A DNA stretch of 64,000 nt from Niebla homalea (lineage: Eukaryota > Ascomycota > Lecanoromycetes > Lecanorales > Ramalinaceae), in contig JAHGAU010000005.1 of the NCBI GenBank assembly GCA_019925105.1, forward strand, positions 806,001-870,000. Reading direction: 5' to 3'. A program made the translations under genes and the position numbers. The notes beneath the pieces are model-generated. The model had not been told where the DNA came from. It did not search any database and saw nothing but the letters and a program-made list of their open reading frames with translations. Every line of letters starts with the position of its first letter. Within the stretch, counting starts at the first letter, position 1. Of this stretch, positions 46,394-59,000 are shown one piece after another.

Positions 46394-48138
46394 CTATTGA
46401 TCGCGTTCGTACCGCCCTATGGCTTGCCCGTACTTGACTTGCTGCCCCCTGGCTACACCCCATTGCCACCCTCCCTCTCTCGCTCCACCAGCCCAACCCT
46501 CATCGAAGCTTTTTCGTTTGCCTTTGGGTGCTTCAAACACGAGCACTATCGAGCTTCCGAGCTGAAAGCCTCCCATCTCCTCGCCTTTCCTTAGAGCATG
46601 TCCTCCCAAGATACGGCTGGCTCCTCCATATGTCGCTTCAGCAAACCCGGAATAAGGCTTTCCCTGGCTCGCTGCCTCCTCTGCCGCATGGTCAGCCGCC
46701 GTATCAGTCGTGAGGCTGTTGGTCCGAAGCTCTCTGTCAAAATTGATCTTGATGGAGCCAACGTTGGTCGCTCCGACTGGCGTATAGCTGAAGAAACCCC
46801 ATCGCCATCGACCTAACAGTACCACCCGCTCATTCAGCGTGAACAGACCTGGCAGTTTCCGCTGCAGCCAGGGGGAGACACTGTAAAGCTCGCCGGCGAA
46901 GTGACGACGCTTTTCGACAACCCACGACACGGGCGAGTGGAATCGATGATAGTCCCCAGGAGCCAAGTAGATGACCATGTAAAACAAGGCTGTGGGTGTC
47001 CTCGTCTTGGAGGCAAACCAGGACGAGGTGCTTCCATCACCAAGTGCTAGATCCGCGCGAACTTCTTCCTCGGAGGACCTTGTCGGGGTCATGGAAGCAT
47101 CCACAGATTTGACGTTTCTTTGGTTTTTGGGACCGGAGAATAAGCTTGGCAGGGAGTAGGAGATGCCATTCACGTTGGCAAATTCTTCTTCTTCTTTGAG
47201 AATGCGCTCATCCTTCTCTTGGATGCCCTCAGCAGGAGTTGGCGGTTTTCTCGGCCCAGTCGAGCTCCCTGGTAGTTCTGTGCCAAGCAAAGCATCCAGG
47301 CTGTAAGTCATACCCTTGACCTGTTCAACCTCGCCGCGCTCGATCATGCCGAATTGAAGGATCTTTCCATCTGCTGGGGACAGGATGGCAGCTGCATCTG
47401 CGTCCAGCGGGCGAACCTCTGACTTCAGTGTTCGGTAGAAGAAAGAGGCAAGGTTTCGATAATTATGAAGATCTGGATCGGAGATCTCAGAAAGGCTTGG
47501 TAAAGCTCAGCAAGGGTATTAGGGTAGGTTGTCTTCTAAGTGGCCTTACTTGACACCAAACACATACGAATACAGCTTGAAACCAGGGACACGCAGATAG
47601 TATGGAATTTCAAGCTCATTGAAGCGGCCCCAAAGTCTCGACAGTGCTTTCAATGGCAGAGTGGACATGACCTGGACTTGCCTTGTTGCCGTTAGTCGGA
47701 CGGTAACAATCTCAGACTGGGCTCGTACCAAGGTCCATCTGGTTTTATCCGAGCCCTCCGTTTGGGGCGTGATTTGGGCTCACTCCCTGTACCCTCTTCG
47801 TTCTCTTGACCCTCATACCTTGGCGGTTCTTCTTCTGAGCCCTGTTTCCCCTCCACATTTTCCCTCTCATCTGGACCGTCCTTCCGTATGCGCACTCGAT
47901 AGAATTGTAACGCGCCGACGGAAGCGATCCCGAGACCGACGGGGATCGGCCTCCACTGCAATTTCGTATCTCGGAGACTTGCCCGAAGGCGGGCACGGAA
48001 CGGGCTTGACCCTTGATTCGTTCTTCGAGCTGAATTTGAGAGAGAGCGAGAGCACCATGGGCATACGTAAGTCGAAGGAAGAATGCATCCAACCCTCTGA
48101 AGAAGAGGTCTTTGTGACTTCATCTTGCAAAGCAACAT
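46394..48138 (-). CDS. psd1: Mitochondrial phosphatidylserine decarboxylase (Psd1 type)
   Basis: Inner-membrane enzyme converting phosphatidylserine to phosphatidylethanolamine. Exons 48138-47729, 47681-47550 and 47495-46394 give 547 residues. The N terminus ([17 protein letters not shown]) is basic and mitochondrial-like, followed by one membrane helix ([16 protein letters not shown]) and an acidic linker. The catalytic part has [31 protein letters not shown] (catalytic Asp), the substrate loop [14 protein letters not shown], and [18 protein letters not shown]. Self-cleavage at the Gly-Ser of LGSS (493-496) would yield the pyruvoyl-bearing alpha subunit. A low-complexity insertion of some 40 residues precedes the Tyr/His loop. 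The yeast enzyme has LGST; LGSS keeps the required Gly-Ser. Start could be Met 48138 or Met 48123. Confidence 0.93.
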
Positions 48139-48700
48139 ATCTTGTTCCTTTCTTCAGGTCCCAGAGCTATCCTGCGCAAGTGCTCACACAAGTGCCTGCG
48201 TCATCGAGCACTGAACATCATCTTCTCATCAATTTAGTGTTCAGCGTACCTCACCCTCTTCGCCTGCAGATCAAGGCCTTGCAGGTGACAGCAGGGGGAG
48301 GCGCACAATTTCTCTTGACGCTTTGCGATTCTATTCGCGCGAGGTGATGTTGCTGCTGAAAGACGTTCTCGCCGGATTTGGTCTCGGCCAAAATGTATTT
48401 AATCACGATCAACCCTTGGGTTCTTATAGCTCGCGAAAGGGTTAGGCACCTAGCAAGGGACAACTAGAGTAACATTATTATTGACGGTTAAATCGCTATT
48501 CTGCTGGGATCGGATCGGAATAACAGTCCGCGTTTGGAGCATGACTAATCATATTGCAATGACTGACTAGGTAAGATACCATGTCGAATTAGCAAGCTAG
48601 TGTCTGGGATGCCACATATGGCTTTCTTGATTTAGTCCCCTCGGTCGTTCTTTGAAGAATATCCTTCTCAGCAAGTAATTGACAGTCTGCAGACGAGATC
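48139..48700. promoter_or_regulatory. Divergent intergenic region between PSD1 and USA1-like gene
   Basis: 562 bases holding both promoters. No motif assigned. Confidence 0.5.
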
Positions 48701-50944
48701 ATGGAAAATTCCGGGGCCTCCATCGAAGAACAAAGTAACAGGGATCGATTCACTCTGCACATCGTCTCTCCTACAGCCCAAAAGATCACATTCACCAACC
48801 TGCCATGCTCTACGACTATCTCCGAATTAAGGACTAGGATATTTGAAGCTTCTCCCTTTCATCCCCCAGTGGAAAGCCAGCGTCTGATATATCGTGGGCG
48901 CCCTATTCTTCAGCCTGAGCGGACACTCTTGGATGTCTTCACCCAAGCGACTGTGAGCTTTCCTTTGCAGCCATCGCTATCTTCAGGAGCTAACACTGGA
49001 GTCAAGATTAACGAGAGTGACGGTCTCAGTCTACACCTCGTCACCCCACCTGTCCCGTCCTACCCTCAACACCCGCATCCAGCCGGGCAAAATTCGTTGG
49101 CTTCGAACACGCATGCTGCTGCCCAACCCTTCCAGCAGTCCCTTCACTCAGCGTTACCGGCCACTAACGTGTCTACGCGACAGCCACAAATCGGCCAGTC
49201 TGTACCTCCTGCCCAGGCCATCTCTCACACGACTCATCCCCAAGCTTATCAGTTACCTGCGCTTCAACAAAGCTTTCAGCAATTTCAAACCATTCAAGCT
49301 CAGATTACTGCTCAATTGACCGCACTGCATAATCAAATCGTTACGAACAACCATCTGGCTCATCACCACGGCCATCGACCACAGCATCAGTCCCTTCTAG
49401 CTCCTGGCCCACGCACAGTTCCGGCTTCGGCTCATCAACAACCAGCCCCTACTCCGTATTATCCTCAACGAAGCTCCACTACGACTAGGCAATCTCCCGA
49501 GCCCGCATCGCATGATTCAGGTGTACATTCGAACAGCAATGTCTCGCCATTCCAAGCGGAATCAGGCCTGAATCTAGCTTCCATAGACCGTCAAAATCCA
49601 TCTACTCTTAGACCTTCACCCTCGGAATCATTGCCTGTTGTGAATCCAGGCTCTCCCTGGCAGAATACTTATCAACAGAATCAAAGTCGTGTTCCTTTAC
49701 AAGATCAACGCGTTGCACGAAAAAGTGATAACCAACCCCCACAATCACATGCATCGAATTCGGCAGAGAAGGGTTCCACTACAGATACTAGGACGGAAAG
49801 GGTGGATTTCCAGGGAGCTGGTCTAGGTGATGGTACGCCTGTCAGTGAGCAGCAGCGACCAGGCACTTCAGCGGTCTATGTTCTTAGTTCTCCGACTGGC
49901 CCTCAAGCTCTCCTTGTCTCACCATCTGGACACTACATAGCTCCCTGGTCTGCTGGCTATCCAAACGCTATTGCATCTCATCATGCGAGACTTCCATTGC
50001 CTATGGTGAGCGGCATCATCAATCAGGGGTCACCGCTGCTTCCACCCGTACCTGGATTTCACTTTCAACCTCAGGGCACTACTTTTCCTCAGCCCCAACT
50101 AGCCCAGCCCCATCAAGTACAAGGCACGCGACTCGCGACGCTTCCAATCCCAGCACAGGGTGGAGTTCAAACAGCTGCGTCACAGCAAGTGCAGCAGCAA
50201 CCGTATCAAGTACCACAGCAGCACCAACAGCCGCAGCAGCCACAACAGCAGCAACAGCCACAGGAGCGTCAGCAACAAGCTCGAGATATCGTGCGTGTAC
50301 TAGTACCCTTAGGTGGCCATCTCTGGCTGTTTATTCGACTTTTTGGCTTCGTGTGGTTTTTTACTCATGGAGCATCCTGGAGCAGGACCATTCTACTCTG
50401 CGCGATTGCGACTGTTGTATTCATTGGCCAGTCGGGCATGTTCAGATCGGTTTTTCAGGGTCTGTGGGATCCAATAAGGCGTCATGCAGACAATCTGATG
50501 CCTGTGGCTGGCAATGAACAGCCGCCGCCAGACGGGAGGCAAGCTACCCCTAACCAAGCTGGCGGGGCGACAGGCGGGGAGCCTTCTCCGGAACAGGTAG
50601 CTCAGCGATTACTTGAGCAAAGGCGAGCTCAAGGCGAGCACGTAATCCGACACTTATTCCGCAGGGCCGAGAGGGCGATAGCTTTGTTTCTGGCCTCCTT
50701 AGCTCCGGGCGTTGCTGAGCGCCATATTCAAGCCCGTGATGCTGCAGAAGCTGCAAGGCAACTTCATCTGAGACAGCGCGGGGAGAGAGAACGGGAGGAG
50801 AGAGAGGGCAGGGCGATTCCGCCAGAAGGAAATAGCCTCACAGGAGATGGACCTGTTGCCATGGACTCTTCTGGTTCAGCAAATGTAAGCCCAGAGCCTG
50901 GGGACGATTCTGGAGCCTTGCCGGCACAGACTATTGAGGTATGA
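48701..50944 (+). CDS. Ubiquitin-like domain ER membrane protein, Usa1/Herp-like
   Basis: Probable scaffold of the Hrd1 ubiquitin ligase in ER-associated degradation. Single exon of 747 residues. Residues about 17-95 form a ubiquitin-like fold (FTLHIVSPTAQKITFTNL, SQRLIYRGRPILQPERTLLDVF). The next 400 residues are Gln/Pro/His-rich and disordered, with a polyglutamine-rich stretch near 498-527. Two closely spaced membrane segments follow (HLWLFIRLFGFVWFFTHG about 539-557 and TILLCAIATVVFIGQ about 565-580), then a cytoplasmic tail with FQGLWDPIRRHADN and a charged helix. An N-terminal UBL plus a membrane hairpin is the layout of Herp and Usa1. Overall similarity outside these parts is low, so orthology is inferred. 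Confidence 0.68.
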   Translation: MENSGASIEEQSNRDRFTLHIVSPTAQKITFTNLPCSTTISELRTRIFEASPFHPPVESQRLIYRGRPILQPERTLLDVFTQATVSFPLQPSLSSGANTGVKINESDGLSLHLVTPPVPSYPQHPHPAGQNSLASNTHAAAQPFQQSLHSALPATNVSTRQPQIGQSVPPAQAISHTTHPQAYQLPALQQSFQQFQTIQAQITAQLTALHNQIVTNNHLAHHHGHRPQHQSLLAPGPRTVPASAHQQPAPTPYYPQRSSTTTRQSPEPASHDSGVHSNSNVSPFQAESGLNLASIDRQNPSTLRPSPSESLPVVNPGSPWQNTYQQNQSRVPLQDQRVARKSDNQPPQSHASNSAEKGSTTDTRTERVDFQGAGLGDGTPVSEQQRPGTSAVYVLSSPTGPQALLVSPSGHYIAPWSAGYPNAIASHHARLPLPMVSGIINQGSPLLPPVPGFHFQPQGTTFPQPQLAQPHQVQGTRLATLPIPAQGGVQTAASQQVQQQPYQVPQQHQQPQQPQQQQQPQERQQQARDIVRVLVPLGGHLWLFIRLFGFVWFFTHGASWSRTILLCAIATVVFIGQSGMFRSVFQGLWDPIRRHADNLMPVAGNEQPPPDGRQATPNQAGGATGGEPSPEQVAQRLLEQRRAQGEHVIRHLFRRAERAIALFLASLAPGVAERHIQARDAAEAARQLHLRQRGEREREEREGRAIPPEGNSLTGDGPVAMDSSGSANVSPEPGDDSGALPAQTIEV

Positions 50945-51428
50945 GTGGAAGGCTCAGATCATTTTGACGGTACATGTTGCGGTAAGCGTTAGAGTTCTTT
51001 ATGCACCCATAGATAAGAGGAACTTCTAGCCAGTCACGCACCATTGATGTGCTCACAAGAGATGGCATGGCCGTTCGTACAAGCGGTTTAGTAATTGGTA
51101 GCGGTTTGCCCGTGGTTCAAAAAGCCTCTGGAACGTAGACTGGTCTGGTAATGCGTTGAATGGCTGTCTTGTTCACTCTTCTCTTTCCATTATTACAGCA
51201 GCAGGACAGCGGCAGAATCTTTCACCCTTGAAGTATATGAGAAAATCTTTGACACAAGGCAAACCCAAGACGTACCGTACCTATGATAGGTTGTCAGGAT
51301 TGCTAGTGCGTATGAAATGGTTGTTAGCGTCAGAATCGGCACAGGTCATGATAAAATAATGTGGTAACGTCTAAGCTGCGTCTCTCCTCACTTCCGGTGG
51401 CGCCTCTGCTTGCTCTAGAATCGAGACC
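50945..51428. other. Intergenic region, 484 bp
   Basis: Downstream of the USA1-like gene and upstream of the CAS1-type gene, same strand. Nothing recognised. Confidence 0.5.
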
Positions 51429-54096
51429 ATGGTTTTCACGGGGAATTTGTCGGCAGTGTCCCGAACTATAGACTACATCTGCCTCTGCCTCTTTTCCGGT
51501 TGTGTCATCGGCGTCCTCATCAGTCATTCTCGATTCAGTATGTCATATATTTCTATTGCCTACCACGACAGGAGCACCTTGTACTCATCTCCTTCTAGAC
51601 TCCAGTGACTCTTACAGGTGCAACTCAACCCTAGCACGCGGCCGTTGGCTTGACTCTCCCCAATCATCGTCTCCTCATTCTTCCTATCAGAAATGGCAGC
51701 CTGAAGGATGTCTCTTGCATCGTTACAGTGCAAGCGACATCAGATCGTGCTTGAGGGAGGAGCAAGTCATCTTTGCAGGCGATTCTGCAATCAGGCAGCT
51801 CTTCTGGGCGATGACACAGAAGCTAGATGCAGAGCACGCTCTTCTCGGGAATCAGCTGGCTGAACTTCACAGTGATCAAGCATATGACAATGATGGGATT
51901 GTGATAAAGTTCATATGGGATCCCTTCTTGAATTCCTCCTCGTTATTCCAGCAACTACGTCCTGGATCAAGCACCACGCGGACTCCTCGAACGGCAATGC
52001 TCCTCATTGGAGCAGGATTGTGGCAAGCCCGATATTTGCGAGAGAATGCGCTTCCCAGCTTCATCATGGCTATGAATAATGTCACTGAATCCATCGATGC
52101 TACTTCCGACTTAAATCAACATTCCCTGGACACCCTGACGGTCATAGCTCCCGTGCAAATACCTCACTATGAATCCCTTTCGGAGGAACGAAGACGAACG
52201 ATAACGCCCCCACGAGTCGCAGATATGAACTCACACCTAGTACAGCTCTCGATGCAGCGCAACCTTCCCGTTGCGTGGGCCTTCTCTTCCATGTTATTGC
52301 AGCAGCCAAAAGCTTATGACAAATCGGGTTTGCATCTAATCGACGACATCGCGGAACGCATGGTGGACGTATTATTGAACGTCAAGTGCAATACCAGATC
52401 CGTCCAAGCCATGCGATTTCCCATGGATAGAACATGTTGCGTTCGCTATCCTACTCCTAATTGGGTAACGCAGATTTTCCTCGTGGCCTCAAGCGGACTG
52501 TTAGGCTGGCTGCTGCTACCTGCTCGCTATCAGAAGAGGATCCATTCTTTTCTGCCTTGCCTACCGCCGCAAAAGGTCCTGACCGCTGTTAGCGTCTTGT
52601 GTATCGCCGCGAGCTATTCCTACTTGGCGGATCGGACTCAGCTATGGACGAAGAATCAGAAAAGGTTTGATACTCGGGAATTCGCCGCATTTGGCGTTCT
52701 CCTCGTGGCCCTTGCCCTGATTACCATCCGAAGATCCAAATCAGCTTCCTCACCTCAGAAGCAATTGTTCGTGACCGAGGTGAGGGACGAAGCTTTTCTC
52801 TCGCGAGATCAAACGGACGAATGGAAAGGTTGGATGCAACTTATAATTCTGGCTTATCACTTCACGGGGGCCAGTCATCTGTTATCGATATATGAGGTCG
52901 TGCGACTCCTGGTCGCCGCTTACCTCTTTATGACAGGCTTCGGTCACGCGGTCTTTTTTCAAAAGAAAAGAGACTACTCGTTCAGGAGAGCGGCATCCGT
53001 CTTGTTGAGGCTCAATTTGCTCAGCATACTCTTGCCTTATGTGATGAACACTAATTACATGGCGTACTATTTCGCGCCGCTTACAAGCTTCTGGTACCTG
53101 GTAGTCTTCTGGACAATGTACATTGGACATGCCAGGAACGGTTCCCTCCGTTTCGTGACTGGTAAAATCTTCTTGTCGGTCGCAATTGTCAATACAATCA
53201 TTCGAACTCCTCGCGTCTTTCAGGATGTTTTTGATGCGCTGGAAAAAGGTTTCGCCATACAATGGGATGTGGATGAGTGGCGGTTCAGACTCACTCTGGA
53301 CAGCTACATTGTGTACGTGGGTATGCTTTGTGGCCTGATATTTGTCAGGCTCACGCAAAGCGAAGACATCAATAGCAGGAATGAATTCACCAATTTGGAA
53401 TTAGCTGTCAGACAACGCTTTCATAGGGTTCGTTATGGAGCCATAACAGTCGCTCTCGTCACTCCCGTCATATTCATCTTCCTCGTGAGGGGGGTCGAAG
53501 ATAAGATTGCGTATAATTCCAACATGCCATACGCCAGCGCCTTTCCGATACTTTCGTTCATCGCAATACGAAATTCATTTCGTCCTTTGCGCAACTACTA
53601 CTCCGCGGCCTTCGCCTGGGTTGGCCAAGTCTCGCTCGAAACATTTACCCTGCAGTTCCACATCTGGTTGGCATCAGATACCAAGGCTACTTTAGGGTTC
53701 GGTATCCCAAGTCGATGGGGCGGTCGGGGACTTGACTTCCTGATATCGAGCGTGATTTTTCTATGGATGAGTAGAAAAGTGAGCCTTGCGACACAAAACG
53801 TGGTAGCATGGGTCATCCAGCCAGACATGAGGGAGGCGAACCATGACGGTAGGGATTTGGACGCCGAAAGGCATGGATACTTGTTAGATCGGGTGAAAAG
53901 TAAAGAGGATTTCAACTACGCAATGCGGGTCGTGAATGGCGTCAGAGTCGGTGCAGTGGGTTCGGCAAATGGTGCAATGCGGTGGATCGCAAAGGACCTG
54001 AGGATTCGAATTCTGACCTTGCTCATACTTCTCTGGCTGCTTAATTTGGTAAGGCACATGGAGATATTGGTTCATCATGAACGCTTGCTAAGATGA
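51429..54096 (+). CDS. Cas1p-type polysaccharide O-acyltransferase (SGNH-like domain + 10 membrane helices)
   Basis: Golgi enzyme family that adds O-acetyl groups to glycans (Cryptococcus Cas1, human CASD1). Exons 51429-51537 and 51599-54096 give 868 residues. The first exon supplies an N-terminal membrane anchor (TIDYICLCLFSGCVIGVLI) and joins at SRFNSSDSYRC. The lumenal domain has the nucleophile motif FAGDSAIRQLFW (Asp98-Ser99) and a later GLHLIDDIA with the expected His. From about residue 330 a row of hydrophobic helices forms the Cas1p membrane domain, including WKGWMQLIILAYHFTGAS, LFMTGFGHAVFFQKKRDYS and SLETFTLQFHIWLASD. No nearby capsule or glycan gene tells the acceptor. The first intron was found by following the open frame back to a signal anchor. 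Confidence 0.9.
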
Positions 54097-54189
54097 AAGG
54101 CAGACTTACTGAACAATGCCGAGATCTTCTGACCTGCCAGCCAGCGGATTCAAAGAGACGGTCAAATCCTACCGGAGACAGTCACATTA

Positions 54190-55507
54190 CTACAACTTCG
54201 CTCCCCTTTGGGCATCTGGCGAGACACCACTTTGGGCTCTCCTAGAGGAATGCAAGTTCTCCTGGGAGCCCTCGTCCCCATGAAAGTGCCTGAGTAAAGA
54301 ATGGTCATGTCAGCAAGGTTCCCCAAAAACAAGTCCGTATTCCATGAACCCACCAGCCGCGCTCAGGCCCATTCCTCAAATGTGAGCAATCGCTGTTGAT
54401 TACACAATCCCAACCGCCTGCTACCCCCTTTCCTGCCTTCCAATCGATGAAAGGAGCGCCTTCACCTTCAGCCTGCTTGCGAAGGACGGGGCGTTGCAAC
54501 CTGTTGCTCGGCAATGGTCGCCGTACAAATTTACTGATGCCAGCTGTGTAAGTCTTGAAGTCCTCAGTCGCAGTATCGATAGGGTCATGTCCTGTTAAGG
54601 TACGTCCTATAGCGATGAGAGAAGCCGCATGCGTGCAGATGAGTATTGGTCGCTCATCTGCACAATTACACTCGGCGTCCTCGGCGTCCTCGGCGTCCTC
54701 AAGGCTTATCAGCTCCCACATGGTGTGTGCAATACGTTCATGTAACTCTTCGATGCTCTCCCCCCTTCCACGAGGGATAGTCGTAGAGGACCATTGTTCA
54801 TCAACGTAAGGGAAGAGAGCATGAAGCCTTGCCGAAGTTGCCGGTTTGGGGTGATCCCATACGGCTCTGCCAAAGAATTCCCCCAGCCCAGTATCTACAC
54901 GAACCCCATTGCACGATTGGGAAATGAATGGCTACTGTAGTCAGAAGATTGGCTTCTTGCCACCAGACCCTATAGAACCCACCCACCTGCAATGTCTCAA
55001 GACACCTATTCCATAAGAGGTCAACACATAAACGTTAGGGAGGCAGACTCCATACGAGGATATGATCAGTTTGGCTCGGGACAGGTCATATCAACGCACC
55101 TGTAGAAGGGCGAGCTGTAGACCTGAGAGATGGGCGGGGATAACAGCAGAAGGGCTTCCGCAAGCTCCTTGGACTGGTCTACCCCATGCGCAGCAAGTGG
55201 GACGTCCTGCACAGATATTAAGTCATCGATAAGTTTCGTCTCAGTCTACGGTACCCATGGTCAAATGGAAGCTGCAACGCATTTCTTCGTAACAGGAGTC
55301 ACGCTACGACTGGTTCATGCACTTTGAGCTACTTACACCACTTATCCCTGTTGGAGCTGCTCCATGATGAGTGTACCTCCCCGTGTGTGGGTCTACCGTC
55401 CAATTGACCCTGACCTGTTCAAACTTTATTATTGGAAGTCCTGGCATGGCGCTCATCTGAATCTGACGAACCGCGTGACGAACGACATAGATGGTCGTGA
55501 GTACCAT
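54190..55507 (-). CDS. Histidine phosphatase (phosphoglycerate mutase) family protein, Tfc7-like
   Basis: Six exons on the minus strand: 55507-55472, 55414-55337, 55206-55100, 55005-54987, 54931-54354, 54289-54190; 305 residues in one frame. One exon is 19 bases. Catalytic residues are retained: His11 in IYVVRHA, Arg in VYSSPFYRC, acid in DTGLGEFFG and the second His in ICTHAASLIAIGRTL. The spliced joints PTGISG-DVPLAAHGVDQ and RCLETLQ-PFISQSCNG read as the family does. Such proteins in fungi resemble the phosphatase part of Tfc7, a TFIIIC subunit, though whether this one works in RNA polymerase III transcription is unknown. A threefold 9-base repeat encodes EDAEDAEDAE. It is tail-to-tail with the CAS1-type gene, 93 bases apart. 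Confidence 0.85.
54671..54697 (+). repeat. Three tandem 9-bp repeats inside the Tfc7-like gene
   Basis: CTCGGCGTC three times, read on the minus strand as Glu-Asp-Ala repeats. In frame, so length changes by slippage would leave the protein readable. Confidence 0.9.
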
Positions 55508-56035
55508 CCCACATCTACTGAGCCAATCTCACAATATCGATTTCGAGCTGTGAGCTGTAGGGATATATGGATGGTAGTAGACAGTAAGTCGAATCATGCT
55601 AACACTAGCTGATCATAACATCCGCCCGGGCAACAGATTCAGGTGACTACCAATTCAGTAGCCTCATCTGGGAGATCAACGGAGGGTCTTAGCATCTCGA
55701 GACTTGATCACTCGAGCCTAGGACTATCCCCTTTTGAGGATGTTCGGCCTACCTTCCCAAGTCGTGGTCAGAAAGTTTCAAAGTTATGGCAGCGGATACC
55801 GTGTCCTGAAGCTGTCAATGCCTACAATCATCTATCTATTCCCTCGTTATGTAGGCGAGTATGTAAGCTGGCCTTGCGTACCGAGCTGGCTTCTGCTTCA
55901 ATCTCCTGTGATTGCAGCCCGCCTACTCTTCGGGCTGTTTTTCCTCACCGAGATAGCTCTTACCTGAGGGAGATTTGAGCGTTGTGAGGACCCGCGATAG
56001 CTCAGAAGACGTACAACCCTTATTAAACTCTCACA
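55508..56035. promoter_or_regulatory. Divergent intergenic region between Tfc7-like gene and LHS1
   Basis: 528 bases holding both promoters. LHS1 homologues are induced by the unfolded protein response, but I could not point to a convincing Hac1 site. Several motif-free plus-strand ORFs occur at 55643-55978. Confidence 0.5.
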
Positions 56036-59000
56036 ATGCCTCCACATGGCCGGCGAAGGCGGCCGCCAGTTCTTTCCGTCTTCCTTCCCTTGCTGCTGCT
56101 GCTGCTGCTTGTCTCCTCAACTTCAGCAGTCTCATCTGCTGTCCTTGGGGTCGACCTGGGCACTGAATATATCAAAGCTACGCTTGTCAAGCCCGGCGTG
56201 CCGCTTGACATCATCCTGACCAGAGATTCCAAACGAAAAGAGACGGCCGCCGTCGCTTTCAAGCCTCTGGCGCAAAAGGTGAACACGGCAGTCAGCATCG
56301 CCTATCCTGAACGTATATACGGAGGTGATGCTATTGCCCTCTCCGCTAGATTTCCCAAAGACGTCTATTCCAATCTCAAACCTTTATTGGGCCTGAAATA
56401 TGGCTCTAATCCTACCATCGACTACTGCGCCAATCGTCCCGAACTCCAGATGGTCGATTTCAAAGGGACTGGCGCTGTGGCTTTCAAGAGCGACAGCTTC
56501 ATCGCGGAAGAGGATGCCTTCTTGGTAGAGGAACTTCTGGCCATGGAGTTGAAGAACATCAAAGCAAATGCAGAAACTATGGCTGGGAAGGCCTACGGCA
56601 TCCAAGATGTTGTCATTACCATACCCCCTTTCTACACGGTGCAAGAGCGGAAGGCTGTGCAGGCAGCTGCGCAGCTCGCTGGGTTAAAGGTATTGTCGTT
56701 GATCAGTGATGGCTTGGCCGTGGGATTGGATTATGCAAAGTCAAGGGTCTTCCCTACCGTCAACAGTGGCGGCAAGCCAGAGAAACATCTAATCTACGAC
56801 ATGGGCGCAGGATCAACGACAGCAACTGTGTTGAAGTTTCAGGGTCGCACCGTCAAAGATGTTGGAAAATTCAACAAGACGGTGCAGGAAGTTCATGTCC
56901 TAGGAACCGGTTGGGACAAAACCTTGGGCGGGGATGCCCTCAACACAATCATTCTGGACGACATGGTCAGGAAATTTACAGAGAAGACTCCCGTCAAAGC
57001 TGTTGGTCTTGAGGCCAAACATGTCAAGTCCCATGGACGTAGCATGGCTAAGTTATGGAAAGAATCCGAGAGAGTGCGACAAGTTCTGAGTGCAAATAGC
57101 GAGACAACAGCAAGCTTTGAGGGCCTTTACTACGAAGATCAAAGTCTGAAATACAAGCTGTCTCGAAGCGATTTCGAGTCTATGGCCTCCCAGTATCAAG
57201 AGAGGGTTCAACGGCCCATACTAGATGCTCTAGCGTCTGCGAAGCTTTCCATAGATGATCTCGACTCGATTATTCTTCATGGAGGCGCCGTCCGCACGCC
57301 GTTTGTGCAGAGGCAACTGGAGGATCTCATCAAGGGGTCTGATAAAATTCGGACAAATGTCAATTCTGATGAGGCCGCAGTTTTCGGCGCAGGTTTCAAG
57401 GCAGCAGCCATCAGCCCAAGTTTTCGCGTCAAGGAGATTCGAGCTTCTGACAACTCTGTATATCCTGTACTTGTAACGTGGACCATTGAGGGGAAAGAGA
57501 AGCAACAGAAGCTATTTGTCCCGACCTCGGCTGTTGGCACCGAAAAGCAAGTAACGTTTAAGATGCTCGCTGATTTTGAATTTGCATTGTCCCAAGAGGT
57601 ATCAGAAGTGGCAGCAGCTTCGACGTTGCTTCCTGTTTCACGTACGAGGACCCAGAATCTGACGCAATCGGTCAAGGCTCTGTCAAGTCAGGCCGGATGT
57701 GCCAATAACGAGATCAACACGCAATTTGCTATACGCTTAAACCCGGTAGACGGATTGCCCGAAGTACTCAGCGGAAGCGTCAGCTGTGAGGCTGGTGAAG
57801 TAGAAAAGAAGGGTGTCGTTGATGGGATGAAGGACTTCCTCGGATTCGGGCCAAGAAGGGATGAGCAACAACGTTTACAGGATGTTGGGGAGGGCGTCTC
57901 TTCTGCAAGCGGTGAAACCGCATCTGTGCCCGAATCTTCAACGACTTCCGTTGCCAAAGCGTCTGTGACCAACTCCGAGGCCAGTAGCTCAGCCGAAAAC
58001 ACAAACAACTCCACCAGGAAGAGGATTGTCACACTCGCTGTCGGCTTCAAAAGTGAAGCTAGTAGCTTGTCAACCGCTACGTCAGATGATCACGAGAGGG
58101 TTGTGAAGCGCCTGTTGGCGTTCGACGTCTCAGATCGCTCACGTGTACAACGAGAAGAGACTCTCAATAATCTAGAGGCTTATACCTACAGAATTCGAGA
58201 CATCCTTCTCGATGAAGGCTTCATTGGGGCTTCAACCGTTGCGCAAAGGAATGAAATTGAGCAGAGATCAAGCGAGATATCATCATGGCTCTACGACGAT
58301 GGTGCGGGAGCTGCCCGTGACGTTCTAAAGGCCAAGTTAGACGAACTCCGCAGCCTTGTGAGACCGGTTCAGAAGCGCAAAGAGGAGGCTCTGAAACGGC
58401 CAGAGGCCTCGAAACAGTTACGAGACGGTCTACAGCAGGCCCAGACCATGGTTCAAATGATAAGGCAGCAGCAGGAGGAACAGGCGCTTGCTGCGGATGC
58501 ATCTGCAAGCACTTCTTCTGCAGTAGAAGCGGAAACCTCGCAAGCCTCCTCGACTTCTGTGGATGACTTTGCTGGGCTGGATGATGAGTCTAGGTCGACT
58601 AGTACGTTGATGGTTGAGCCGTCGGATGTGCCAAAGCCCTTGTATAGCAAGCAAGACCTCAACACTATTTCAGAAAGGCGAGAGTCCATGCAGAAATGGC
58701 TCGAAGAAAAAGAGCAAGAGCAGGACAAGCTTAGCGCCAGTGATGAGCCAATCCTACTCTTCTCGGATCTCGATGCAAGAACCAAAGAACTCAACGAGCT
58801 GATGACCGATTTACTGACAAAGCAGATGAAGGCATCAAAGCCTAGAAAAATCAAATCGAGCAAGGGTGGTGAAAAGGCTGGAACGTTTAGTGCAAAGTCT
58901 AGCGAAGCAGCGGAGACAAGCTCCACATCCTTTCAGGCAGAACCAGACCCTACCGAAGCGACTGAAGCAGAACCCACCCCAGCGCAGGCTGCCGAGTCAG

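Noticed and set aside
54190..55507. Scattered short ORFs as remnants of a phosphoglycerate mutase
   Set aside because: Six exons with standard splice sites sum to 918 bases in frame and keep all catalytic residues, so the gene looks intact.
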